A DNA stretch of 6,115 nt from an uncultured Chloroflexota bacterium (GTDB lineage: Bacteria > Chloroflexota > Anaerolineae > Anaerolineales > Villigracilaceae): NCBI GenBank assembly GCA_903837815.1, contig CAILWD010000212.1, positions 1 through 6,115 of the forward strand, written 5' to 3'. The notes under the pieces are model-generated. The model saw nothing but the letters and a program-made list of their open reading frames with translations. It had not been told where the DNA came from and made no database searches. This document shows positions 1 through 5,605 of the stretch, one piece after another (within the stretch, counting starts at the first letter, position 1; each line of letters starts with the position of its first letter). The translations under genes and the position numbers were made by a program.

Positions 1-977
1 GCCATGCCCTGCCGTTCACCACCAAGCCGTTGCAGGGACCTGGCGTTCAGTACGGCGGCGAGATGAAATACGCGCTCAAAATGGCGGAGGTCATCGGCGA
101 CCCGAAGGAAGTGCTGACCATCGCCCTGTCGCCCGTCAGCCCGTTGACCATCCCCGACCACGAAGCGGAGGCAATGATCGAGATTGCCAAGTCAGGCGTG
201 GCGTTTGGGGCGCTCCCCTGCCCGACGGCTGGCGCAACGTCCCCGATGACCATCAGCGGCTCGATTGCCCAACAAAACGCGGAGACTCTCGCGGTGGTGG
301 TTCTGACTCAACTGGTCAAACCTGGCTTGCCCATCATCTACTGCGGACGTCTGGCGATGATGGAGCCGCGCACGGGGATTTCCGTTTGGGGCGGCGTGGA
401 GTTGGCGATTGCTTCGGCTGGGACAGTCCAACTTGGACATTATTACGGCTTCCCCGTCAACGTGTACGGGTTCTCGACCAACTCGCATACACTCGATGTC
501 CAAAACGGATTCGAGCGCGGATTGAACGCGGCGATTCCTGCGTTGGCTGGCGCGGACGAACTCTCTGGCATTGGCGAAATGGAAGCAGGCGTGATGGGTT
601 CGTACGCCCAGATGGTTTTGGACAACGAACTGGCGTTGAGCGTCCTGCGCTTGCGGCGCGGATTCTCGGCAGACGAAGAAGTGCTGGCTGTGGATGTCAT
701 CGGCAAAATCATGGACGGCTCGCGGAATTTCCTCGGTCAAAAGCATACGATGAAATATCTCAAGGCAGGCGAAGTGCAGTTGACGAAGATGACCGAGCGC
801 AATTCGTGGGAGAATTGGGAACGCGGCGGCATGAAGAGTCTCGCAGATCGCGCCATCGACGAAGCGGAGCGGATTCTGCGCGAACATCAAGTCCCGCCGC
901 TGGAACCGCAGCAGGAGAAAGAGTTGGACGCGATTATGGCGGCGGCGGAGAAGGAATTGGTAAAGGCGAGAAGGTAG
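1..977 (+). CDS. MttB-superfamily (trimethylamine methyltransferase-like) protein, non-pyrrolysine type, 5'-truncated by the window edge
   Basis: This is the C-terminal 324 residues of a corrinoid-dependent methyltransferase of the MttB/MtgB superfamily. The reading frame is open from base 3 (HALPFTTKP...), so the true start lies upstream. Family landmarks are the GALPCPTAGATSPMT segment (about residues 69-83 of the fragment), the GRLAMMEPRTGISVWGG stretch (115-131), STNSHTLDVQNGFERG (158-173) and a late FLGQKHT motif. Known members transfer a methyl group from trimethylamine, glycine betaine, carnitine or similar amines to a cognate corrinoid protein in the cytoplasm. Archaeal MttB carries pyrrolysine roughly 160 residues from its C terminus. 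No amber codon lies in frame before the terminal TAG, and that region reads NSHTLDVQN, so this is a pyrrolysine-free homologue like MtgB. The substrate cannot be read from sequence. The M20 hydrolase and pterin methyltransferase downstream support a one-carbon role. No corrinoid-protein gene is visible. Confidence 0.88.
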   Translation, partial: HALPFTTKPLQGPGVQYGGEMKYALKMAEVIGDPKEVLTIALSPVSPLTIPDHEAEAMIEIAKSGVAFGALPCPTAGATSPMTISGSIAQQNAETLAVVVLTQLVKPGLPIIYCGRLAMMEPRTGISVWGGVELAIASAGTVQLGHYYGFPVNVYGFSTNSHTLDVQNGFERGLNAAIPALAGADELSGIGEMEAGVMGSYAQMVLDNELALSVLRLRRGFSADEEVLAVDVIGKIMDGSRNFLGQKHTMKYLKAGEVQLTKMTERNSWENWERGGMKSLADRAIDEAERILREHQVPPLEPQQEKELDAIMAAAEKELVKARR

Positions 978-1011
978 AAAGGTAAACGGGTAAACAAGTA
1001 GACAGGTAAAT
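972..1011 (+). repeat. Octamer tandem array, consensus AGGTARAC, five units
   Basis: Five consecutive 8-bp units are visible: AGGTAGAA, AGGTAAAC, GGGTAAAC, AAGTAGAC, AGGTAAAT. The first unit contains the TAG stop of the upstream MttB-like gene. The same octamer family recurs after the third gene of the group (3197-3228). The last two units form the left arm of the hairpin at 996-1040, and the right arm is the same pair of units inverted. It looks like an interspersed repeat family placed at gene ends. Its function is unknown. Confidence 0.75.
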
Positions 1012-1040
1012 TACGTGTGTACTTGTATACCTGTCTACTT
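996..1040 (+). repeat. Perfect 13-bp inverted repeat with 19-nt loop in the intergenic gap
   Basis: AAGTAGACAGGTA (996-1008) is the exact reverse complement of TACCTGTCTACTT (1028-1040). No T-run follows, so it does not look like an intrinsic terminator. The stem ends 4 nt before the AAGGAG ribosome binding site of the M20 gene. If transcribed, it could protect the mRNA or tune translation between the two genes. It may equally be a REP/MITE-like remnant built from the octamer repeat. Confidence 0.8.
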
Positions 1041-1054
1041 CAATAAGGAGAACC

Positions 1055-2212
1055 ATGCTCAAACAAGCACATGCAATTTCGGAAGAGATTATCGAGTGGC
1101 GGCGCGATTTTCACATGCACCCCGAACTTGGGTTCGAGGTCCAGCGCACGGCGGGAATCGTCGCCGCAGCGTTGGAGAAGCTGGGATACAGAGTCAGGAC
1201 CGGGGTCGGCAAGACAGGCGTTGTCGCGGACATCGGCGAAGGCGGAAAGATGGTCGCCATCCGCGCGGACATGGATGCGCTTCCGCTCCAGGAGTTGAAC
1301 GAGGTTGAGTTCAAGTCTCAAATCGATGGCAGGATGCACGCCTGCGGTCACGACTCACATACGGCGATGGCTTTGGGTGCGGCGCAGATTTTGGCGCAGG
1401 AAAAGTTCGAGGGGCGAATCCGCTTTTTGTTCCAGCCCAGTGAAGAGGCGGCGGATGAAGAAGGCAAGAGCGGCGCAATGCGAATGGTGGAAGACGGCGC
1501 GATGGACGGCGTGGACTATGTCATCGCGCAGCACATCGACCCGACCGAAGCCGTCGGGACGATCAGCATCGAAGCAGGAGCCGCCTCGGGCGGAGTCGAT
1601 TCGTGGTTCGCGGTCATCGAAGGCAAGGGCGGGCATGGGGCGCATCCGCACACAACCATCGACCCGTTCTACCTGCTGGCGCATGTGATCTTGGCGTTGA
1701 ACGCCATCCCCTCCCGCAGACTCGACCCGTTCGCGCCCGCTGTGGTCAGCATTGGCTCGGTCAACGGCGGGTTTACGGAAAACGTCATCCCGCAAAATTT
1801 GAAAATTACTGGAACCCTGCGGTATACTGACGTGGCTGTCCAGAAGCAGATTCACGCGGAGATCACGCGCGCATTCGAAGTGGCGAAGGCGTTGGGCGGC
1901 AGTTATCAACTCAAGTTCGAGATCGGTTCCCTGCCCATGATCAACGATGAGCTGGTCTCGGCTGAAATCGAGAAGGTCGGCGCGGAATTGATTGGGCGCG
2001 AAAATCTGACGCCATCCGTCAAAAGCCTCGGCGCGGAAGATTTTGGCTCGTTCATGGAAAAAGCGCCTGGCGCAATGTTCACGCTGGGAGTGCGGAAGAA
2101 AGGTCACGAAGATTATCTTTTGCATCACCCTCAATTCGATCTGGATGAAAGCGCCCTGCATATCGGGACGGCAATGCTGGTGGAGTCGGCGTTGAAGTTG
2201 TTGAAAAAATAA
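1055..2212 (+). CDS. M20D-family metal-dependent amidohydrolase (N-acyl-amino-acid / hippurate / IAA-conjugate hydrolase type)
   Basis: A complete 385-residue protein, the usual length for the family, which hydrolyses N-acyl or aryl amides of amino acids in the cytoplasm using a binuclear metal centre. The ATG is preceded by AAGGAG (1045-1050). Visible motifs are RRDFHMHPELGFE (16-28), AIRADMDALP (68-77), MHACGHDSHTAM (94-105, ligands C97 and H99), FQPSEEAADEEG (127-138, catalytic E130 and ligand E131), QHIDP (159-163, ligand H160), GGHGAHPH (192-199, in the dimerisation/lid domain), GAEDFG (326-331) and LHHPQFDLDE (356-365, ligand H357). All metal and catalytic positions are present, so it should be active. 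No signal peptide is seen. The gap to the MttB-like gene is 77 nt and to the pterin methyltransferase 96 nt, all on one strand, which suggests co-transcription. The exact substrate is unknown. The context suggests a methylated or conjugated amine, but that is inference. Confidence 0.92.
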   Translation: MLKQAHAISEEIIEWRRDFHMHPELGFEVQRTAGIVAAALEKLGYRVRTGVGKTGVVADIGEGGKMVAIRADMDALPLQELNEVEFKSQIDGRMHACGHDSHTAMALGAAQILAQEKFEGRIRFLFQPSEEAADEEGKSGAMRMVEDGAMDGVDYVIAQHIDPTEAVGTISIEAGAASGGVDSWFAVIEGKGGHGAHPHTTIDPFYLLAHVILALNAIPSRRLDPFAPAVVSIGSVNGGFTENVIPQNLKITGTLRYTDVAVQKQIHAEITRAFEVAKALGGSYQLKFEIGSLPMINDELVSAEIEKVGAELIGRENLTPSVKSLGAEDFGSFMEKAPGAMFTLGVRKKGHEDYLLHHPQFDLDESALHIGTAMLVESALKLLKK

Positions 2213-2283
2213 CGTCATTGCAAGGCGACGCTCTTTCGCCAACACTGAGAAGATTGCTTCGGGCTGACGCCTTCGCAATGACG
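2213..2283. repeat. CGTCATTGC...GCAATGACG inverted repeat, interspersed-repeat type
   Basis: The left arm CGTCATTGCAAGGCG (2213-2227) pairs with the right arm CGCCTTCGCAATGACG (2268-2283) at 15 positions with a single bulged base. The interior holds AGATTGCTTCGGGC. Elements with CGTCATTGC ends and an internal GATTGCTTCG are recurrent intergenic repeats in many bacterial genomes (known pattern, recalled rather than searched). The left arm starts at the base right after the M20 stop codon. The element fills most of the gap before the next gene and leaves the GGAGG site intact. It would fold into a long hairpin in a read-through transcript. Confidence 0.72.
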
Positions 2284-2298
2284 CACATACAAATATTT

Positions 2299-2303
2299 GG
2301 AGG
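2299..2303 (+). promoter_or_regulatory. GGAGG ribosome binding site that fixes the pterin-methyltransferase start
   Basis: GGAGG lies 5 nt before ATG 2309. It overlaps the alternative in-frame TTG at 2297, which is therefore unlikely to be the start. Confidence 0.75.
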
Positions 2304-2308
2304 AACCA

Positions 2309-3193
2309 ATGCATACGATTTTGAAATCAGACAAGAAAGAAGTCGTCATCGGCATCGACAAGCCCTTTGTCATCATCGGTGAGAAGATCAACCCCACGGG
2401 TTTGAAGAAATTGGGACAGGCGCTGGTTGACAAGAACATGGATTACGTCAAACAACTGGCGCAACGTCAGGTCGCCTGGGGCGCGGATGTGCTGGATATC
2501 AACGTCGGTCATCCGCAAGTGGATGAAGTGGCGATGATTCCAATGGTGGTCGAAGCCGTCAAGTCGGTGACGGATGTGCCGCTATGCATCGACTCGAACG
2601 ACCCGAAGATTCTCGAAGCGGGACTCAACGCCGCGCCTGGCAAGCCGCTGGTGAACTCGGTCAACGGCGAGGAAAAGCAGTTGAGCGCCGTCCTGCCCAT
2701 CGTCAGGGCAAGGGGCGCGGCGGTCATCGGTTTGACCATCGGCGAGGAAGGCATTCCGAAAACGGCGGAAGAGCGCGTGGCGGTGGCGAAAAAAATCTTC
2801 GAGCGCTGTGCCAAAATCGGCATTCCGATGGAAGACATCGTCATCGACCCGCTGGTGATGACCGTTGGTCACGACAGCGGCGCGGCGCTGGTGACGTTGA
2901 AGACCATCGAAATTTTGGTGAAGAATTTCGGCGTCAACATTAACCTCGGCGCAAGCAACGTTTCGTTCGGTCTGCCCGACCGCCATTCGGTCAACAGCGC
3001 CTTCCTTTCGCTGGCGATGCAGATGGGCGCGACCTGCTCCATCACCGACCCCATCAAACTGGGCAGCACGATTCGCGGCACCGACCTGCTTTTGGGACGC
3101 GATGCGAATTCCATGCGCTACCTCAAATATTTCCGCGCGACGGATAAACTCCGCGTGGCAGAGGCAGAAGCGGCGGCGGCGGCGAAGGCGTAG
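2309..3193 (+). CDS. Pterin-binding methyltransferase, methyltetrahydrofolate:corrinoid type (AcsE/MtgA/MtrH-like, DHPS-fold)
   Basis: A 294-residue TIM-barrel protein of the pterin-binding family. Known relatives move a methyl group between a corrinoid protein and tetrahydrofolate, either in the Wood-Ljungdahl pathway (AcsE) or after demethylation of methylated amines (MtgA). Motifs are VIIGEKINPTGLKK (21-34), ADVLDINVGHPQ (59-70), CIDSNDPKILEAGL (93-106), VNSVNGEE (115-122), DIVIDPLV (176-183) and NLGASNVSFGLPDRHSVN (212-229). The DxNxG aspartate and the DSND asparagine match the positions that contact the pterin in the family. The C terminus ends in an Ala-rich tail. ATG 2309 is chosen over the earlier TTG 2297 because GGAGG (2299-2303) sits correctly before the ATG and would overlap a TTG start. 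No cobalamin-binding domain or Hcy domain is fused, so it is not MetH. It is the last gene before a strong terminator. Confidence 0.88.
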   Translation: MHTILKSDKKEVVIGIDKPFVIIGEKINPTGLKKLGQALVDKNMDYVKQLAQRQVAWGADVLDINVGHPQVDEVAMIPMVVEAVKSVTDVPLCIDSNDPKILEAGLNAAPGKPLVNSVNGEEKQLSAVLPIVRARGAAVIGLTIGEEGIPKTAEERVAVAKKIFERCAKIGIPMEDIVIDPLVMTVGHDSGAALVTLKTIEILVKNFGVNINLGASNVSFGLPDRHSVNSAFLSLAMQMGATCSITDPIKLGSTIRGTDLLLGRDANSMRYLKYFRATDKLRVAEAEAAAAAKA

Positions 3194-3196
3194 TCA

Positions 3197-3228
3197 AGGT
3201 AGACAGGTAGACAGGTAAACAGGTAAGT
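3197..3228 (+). repeat. Second octamer tandem array (AGGTAGAC family), four units
   Basis: Units read AGGTAGAC, AGGTAGAC, AGGTAAAC, AGGTAAGT. They begin 4 bases after the TAG stop of the pterin methyltransferase gene. This is the same octamer as at 972-1011, again directly behind a stop codon. Here no inverted copy follows. The terminator hairpin starts 4 bases later. Confidence 0.78.
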
Positions 3229-3231
3229 TGC

Positions 3232-3269
3232 ACAGGAGGCGGTAATAAACCGTCTCCTGTTGTTTTCTT
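3232..3269 (+). terminator. Rho-independent terminator closing the methyltransferase/hydrolase group
   Basis: The left arm ACAGGAGGCGGT (3232-3243) pairs with ACCGTCTCCTGT (3249-3260) over 12 bp with one G-T pair and a 5-nt AATAA loop. The T-rich tail TGTTTTCTT (3261-3269) follows. It should end transcription from the three upstream genes. It also lies only 4 nt before the GGGAGG site of the lipoprotein gene, so that gene's promoter must lie upstream of or inside the hairpin, or the gene depends on read-through. Confidence 0.87.
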
Positions 3270-3288
3270 AATAGGGAGGAGTTCTGTG

Positions 3289-4359
3289 ATGAAAAAGACT
3301 TTATTGGTACTTGCTGTTTTCCTCTCCGCCTGCGCTGCGCCAACCTCGCCTCCCGCAAATCCCCCCTTCCCCTCTTCGACACAAACCGCAACAGCAACAG
3401 CGTCATCAACGCCTGTCTTCACGCCGACTGCCACCTTCACACCAATCCCAACCGCGACGCCTGTTCCGCACCCAATGAGCATCGTTGCCATGCGGGCGGG
3501 AGATTACCCAGGCAGTGAGATCACCATCGTCAAGGAGTTGGATAAAGGGTTGAATTATCGCCGCTATTACGCCTATTATCTTTCAGAGGGATTGAAAATC
3601 TACGCCCTGTTGACCATCCCCGAAAGCGAGATGCCCGAAGGCGGATTCCCCGCCATCGTCTTCAATCACGGATATATTCCGCCCGATGTCTACCGCACCA
3701 CCGAAAGATACATCGCCTACGTGGACGAACTCGCGAAGGCTGGCTATGTTGTCTTTCGCATCGATTATCGCGGACACGATGCGTCCGAAGGCGAAGCAAC
3801 AGGCGCGTATGGCAGCCCTGGCTATCAAGTCGATGTGTTGAACGCGGTTGCCTCGATCAAGCAACTGCCCGAAGTGAATCCAGAAAAGATCGGCATGTGG
3901 GGACATTCGATGGGCGGATACCTGACCCTGCGAACAATGGTGATTTCAAAGGATGTGAAAGTGGGGGTGATCTGGGCGGGAGTAGTGGCTTCATACCCCG
4001 ACATGCTTTACAACTGGCGGCGGACTGGCTCGTTCACCCCCTCGCCCAGTTCGCGCGGAGTGGGCTGGCGCACTGCCTGGATGGAGGACTTCGGCACCCC
4101 CGAAGATAATCCCGTTTTCTGGGATTCGGTTTCGGCGACATCCTACCTCAGCGATCTATCGGGACCTTTGGAACTACATCACGGGTCCGAGGATGAAGAT
4201 GTCCCGCTGGCTTTTTCTGTCCGCCTTGCAGAGCTGGCGCGGGAGGCTGGTCAAACCGCCGATTTGTACACCTACGACGGCGACAACCACAATATTTCGG
4301 CGAACTTCTCAACCGCCATGCAGCAGACAATCACGTTCTTTGACACATACTTGAAGTGA
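3289..4359 (+). CDS. Predicted lipoprotein with alpha/beta-hydrolase (prolyl oligopeptidase / dienelactone hydrolase-like) domain
   Basis: A 356-residue exported hydrolase of unknown substrate. ATG 3289 is preferred, with GGAGG at 3275-3279; a GTG at 3286 would add one residue. The N terminus MKKTLLVLAVFLSAC is a lipoprotein signal with lipobox LSAC and lipidated C15, so the protein should be anchored outside the cytoplasmic membrane. Residues 16-62 form a Thr/Pro/Ser-rich flexible linker. The hydrolase domain shows FNHG (125-128, oxyanion region), RIDYRGHDASEG (157-168), WGHSMGG (204-210) with nucleophile S207, HGSEDEDVP (298-306) with probable acid D302, and DGDNH (330-334) with probable catalytic H334. 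The complete triad implies esterase or peptidase activity. The preceding terminator separates it from the methyltransferase group, so a functional link is doubtful. It converges on the next gene. Confidence 0.85.
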   Translation: MKKTLLVLAVFLSACAAPTSPPANPPFPSSTQTATATASSTPVFTPTATFTPIPTATPVPHPMSIVAMRAGDYPGSEITIVKELDKGLNYRRYYAYYLSEGLKIYALLTIPESEMPEGGFPAIVFNHGYIPPDVYRTTERYIAYVDELAKAGYVVFRIDYRGHDASEGEATGAYGSPGYQVDVLNAVASIKQLPEVNPEKIGMWGHSMGGYLTLRTMVISKDVKVGVIWAGVVASYPDMLYNWRRTGSFTPSPSSRGVGWRTAWMEDFGTPEDNPVFWDSVSATSYLSDLSGPLELHHGSEDEDVPLAFSVRLAELAREAGQTADLYTYDGDNHNISANFSTAMQQTITFFDTYLK

Positions 4360-4369
4360 TTTACTTCAA
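4351..4369. terminator. Possible short bidirectional hairpin over the convergent stop codons
   Basis: TTGAAGT (4351-4357) and ACTTCAA (4363-4369) are exact reverse complements around a 5-nt loop. The stem contains part of both stop codons (TGA 4357-4359 on +, TAA at 4361-4363 on -). The stem is AT-rich and no clear T-run follows on either strand, so terminator function is weakly supported. Confidence 0.3.
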
Positions 4370-5245
4370 TGCCAGTTTCAATTGGCGGATGTGCTCGGGT
4401 GTCGTGCCGCAACAGCCGCCCACGATTTTCACATCCCAATGGGCGGCGTGTTCGCAATAATTTTTGGGATCTTCGGAATCGGTGTTGATCCAGCCGACTT
4501 CATCGTCAGCGTAGCCTATATTGCCGTAGGCGATTAACGGGAAGGCCGCGCCACAGGCTTGTCGCAATTCGGCAAGCGGCTTGACGAGGTCGGCGGTTGG
4601 TCCGCAGTTGACGCCGAGGGCAGAGACATCCAACGGAAGCAGTTGATTCGCCGCTTCGGTCAGCGTTTCCCCCGAAAGGATTCGCCCCTCGCGGTTGCAG
4701 ACAAAACTGACTACAAGGGGTAAACCCGTAGCAACCGCCAACTTCGCCATGACAGCGGCTTCCCTAATCGTGTTGATGGTCTCGATTAGAATCAAATCCA
4801 CGCCGCACTGGGCGAGATGGTCGATCCGCTCGGCGTGTTCGGCGCGAAGTTCTTCATCAGATGGGACAAGGTCGGGGCGATAGCAATCTTCAAGGGTTGA
4901 GATAGAACCTGCAATGAATTTGGATGCCTCGGACTTGGAGTTGATAATTGCGCCTCGAGCTATCGTCACCGCGCGGCTGGTGAGTTCGAGGGCGCGGGAA
5001 GCGTTTCCACTGGGGGCAAGGGCGCGGCGGTGCGTGCGGAAGGTATTTGTAGTAATAATATCCGCGCCGGCACGAAGATAATCCTCATGGATTTGCTGGA
5101 GGATTTTCGAGTCACGGTCGGTCAACAACGCATTGGCAGACCAAAGCGGAAGTCCGGTATCCACGCCGCGGCGGTTGAGTTCCGTTCCAGTGGCGCCGTC
5201 GAGGATCAATTTGGAAGGTTGGGAAAGTAAGTTTAAGAAAGTCAT
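4361..5245 (-). CDS. Homocysteine S-methyltransferase family protein (MmuM/BHMT-like)
   Basis: A complete 294-residue zinc-dependent Hcy-binding barrel. Family members transfer a methyl group from S-methylmethionine, betaine or a methyl-folate/corrinoid donor to homocysteine to make methionine. Motifs are LILDGATGTELNRRG (13-27), LWSANALL (34-41), AGADIITTNTFRTHRRAL (59-76), LILIETINTIREA (151-163), GVNCGP (211-216) and IVGGCCGTTPEHI (275-287). C214, C278 and C279 are the three zinc ligands. The length fits a stand-alone enzyme without the folate and cobalamin domains of MetH. The usual PNSG-type motif reads YGNIG here (240-244). The start is the first ATG of the conserved N terminus, but no strong ribosome binding site precedes it; the nearest is AGGA, about 12 nt upstream. 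The donor cannot be assigned. It may only be near the methylamine-type genes by chance, as it is on the other strand. Confidence 0.88.
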   Translation of the reverse strand: MTFLNLLSQPSKLILDGATGTELNRRGVDTGLPLWSANALLTDRDSKILQQIHEDYLRAGADIITTNTFRTHRRALAPSGNASRALELTSRAVTIARGAIINSKSEASKFIAGSISTLEDCYRPDLVPSDEELRAEHAERIDHLAQCGVDLILIETINTIREAAVMAKLAVATGLPLVVSFVCNREGRILSGETLTEAANQLLPLDVSALGVNCGPTADLVKPLAELRQACGAAFPLIAYGNIGYADDEVGWINTDSEDPKNYCEHAAHWDVKIVGGCCGTTPEHIRQLKLALK

Positions 5246-5540
5246 CGGTTATGGGTATCCTGGCGACCTGATAGTTTGGAAAAAAGATAGTGATCGGATA
5301 AAGGTGTTTTACCACAAACGGGTTCACCCGGAGTATCCAATGTCAATCACGAGGCCTATCGTACCTGGATTCAGCGAATTTGTGAACTGCGTCGAAAACA
5401 ATCGGGCGTTCTACTTTGCATTATTTTGGTCAAGTCAATTTTGGGGGAAGTTGTCACACGTTGCCACCTTCAACAAAATCCGCCATATATGGCTGTTTCG
5501 CTTGCGGCATATCCGCATATATCCATGCGGGCAAATCGTG
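5246..5540. other. Gene-poor spacer between the Hcy methyltransferase gene and the tRNA half
   Basis: No open frame here has family features or a ribosome binding site. It should hold the promoter of the leftward Hcy methyltransferase gene, but no convincing -35/-10 pair is visible. It contains a small CGGG-TTCA-CCCG hairpin (5319-5330). From about 5449 it becomes rich in short words that reappear to the right of the tRNA half: GTCACACG at 5453-5460, TTCAACAA at 5469-5476 and ATATATGGC at 5485-5493. It also holds the perfect palindrome GCCATATATGGC (5482-5493). Confidence 0.6.
5503..5530. repeat. Overlapping inverted repeats TGCGG / CCGCAT / ATGCGG before the tRNA half
   Basis: TGCGG (5503-5507) pairs with CCGCA (5513-5517) across CATAT. 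CCGCAT (5513-5518) pairs equally with ATGCGG (5525-5530) across ATATCC. The two hairpins share the middle arm and exclude each other. They may be recombinase arm sites or a regulatory fold; the role is unknown. Confidence 0.5.
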
Positions 5541-5546
5541 TATAAT
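5541..5546 (+). promoter_or_regulatory. TATAAT -10 box of the tRNA-Arg gene
   Basis: A perfect TATAAT lies 9 nt before the first tRNA base, the right distance for a tRNA promoter. No clear -35 hexamer is seen 16-18 nt upstream. Its presence suggests that the 5' half belongs to the original host gene rather than to a promoterless att copy. Confidence 0.55.
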
Positions 5547-5555
5547 CCCCGTCAC

Positions 5556-5593
5556 GCCCCAGTAGCTCAATGGATAGAGCGCCTGACTTCGGA
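5556..5593 (+). pseudogene. 5' half of tRNA-Arg(UCG), interrupted in the anticodon loop
   Basis: Visible parts are acceptor arm GCCCCAG (5556-5562), TA, D stem GCTC (5565-5568), D loop AATGGATA, D stem GAGC (5577-5580), G, anticodon arm CCTGA (5582-5586) and loop CTTCGGA (5587-5593) with anticodon TCG (5589-5591). The expected second anticodon arm TCAGG is replaced by AAAGC. No variable loop, T arm (GGTTCGA type) or CTGGGGC acceptor strand follows within the window. The D arm and 5' acceptor match common bacterial tRNA-Arg(UCG). In one frame it reads VAQWIERLTS, the familiar mis-translation of such tRNA genes. The copy cannot form a cloverleaf and should not charge arginine. Confidence 0.85.
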
Positions 5594-5605
5594 AAAGCAA
5601 GTCAC
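5582..5605. other. Hybrid attachment site (att) of an integrated element in the tRNA anticodon loop
   Basis: tRNA identity stops at about 5593. TGACTT (5584-5589, tRNA side) and AAGTCA (5599-5604, element side) form an exact inverted repeat around a 9-nt centre CGGAAAAGC. Tyrosine recombinases commonly use such paired core sites, and anticodon loops are established integration targets. The recombinase gene 112 bp away supports the call. The exact crossover bases cannot be fixed without the other end of the element. Confidence 0.6.

Noticed and set aside
30..32. TTG at 30 as the start of the MttB-like gene
   Set aside because: Coding similarity continues upstream in frame to base 3 and off the window. 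There is no ribosome binding site at this TTG.
192..890. Long - strand open frame of 232 codons antisense to the MttB-like gene
   Set aside because: It is a shadow of the high-GC codon pattern of the real gene; its Arg/His-rich translation shows no recognisable domain.
975..977. The TAG codon read as pyrrolysine in the MttB-like gene
   Set aside because: It lies at the natural C terminus, not about 160 residues before it. What follows is the octamer repeat, and another gene here also ends with TAG as an ordinary stop.
972..1011. Octamer arrays as a CRISPR array
   Set aside because: The units are 8 bp, contiguous and without spacers.
1355..2314. Long - strand open frame of 319 codons antisense to the M20 hydrolase
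   Set aside because: The + strand frame carries all M20 metal and catalytic motifs. The antisense product is Arg/His/Gln-rich with no family signature.
5112..5327. Alternative - strand frame of 71 codons upstream of the Hcy methyltransferase
   Set aside because: It mostly overlaps the Hcy gene in another frame and shows no independent support.
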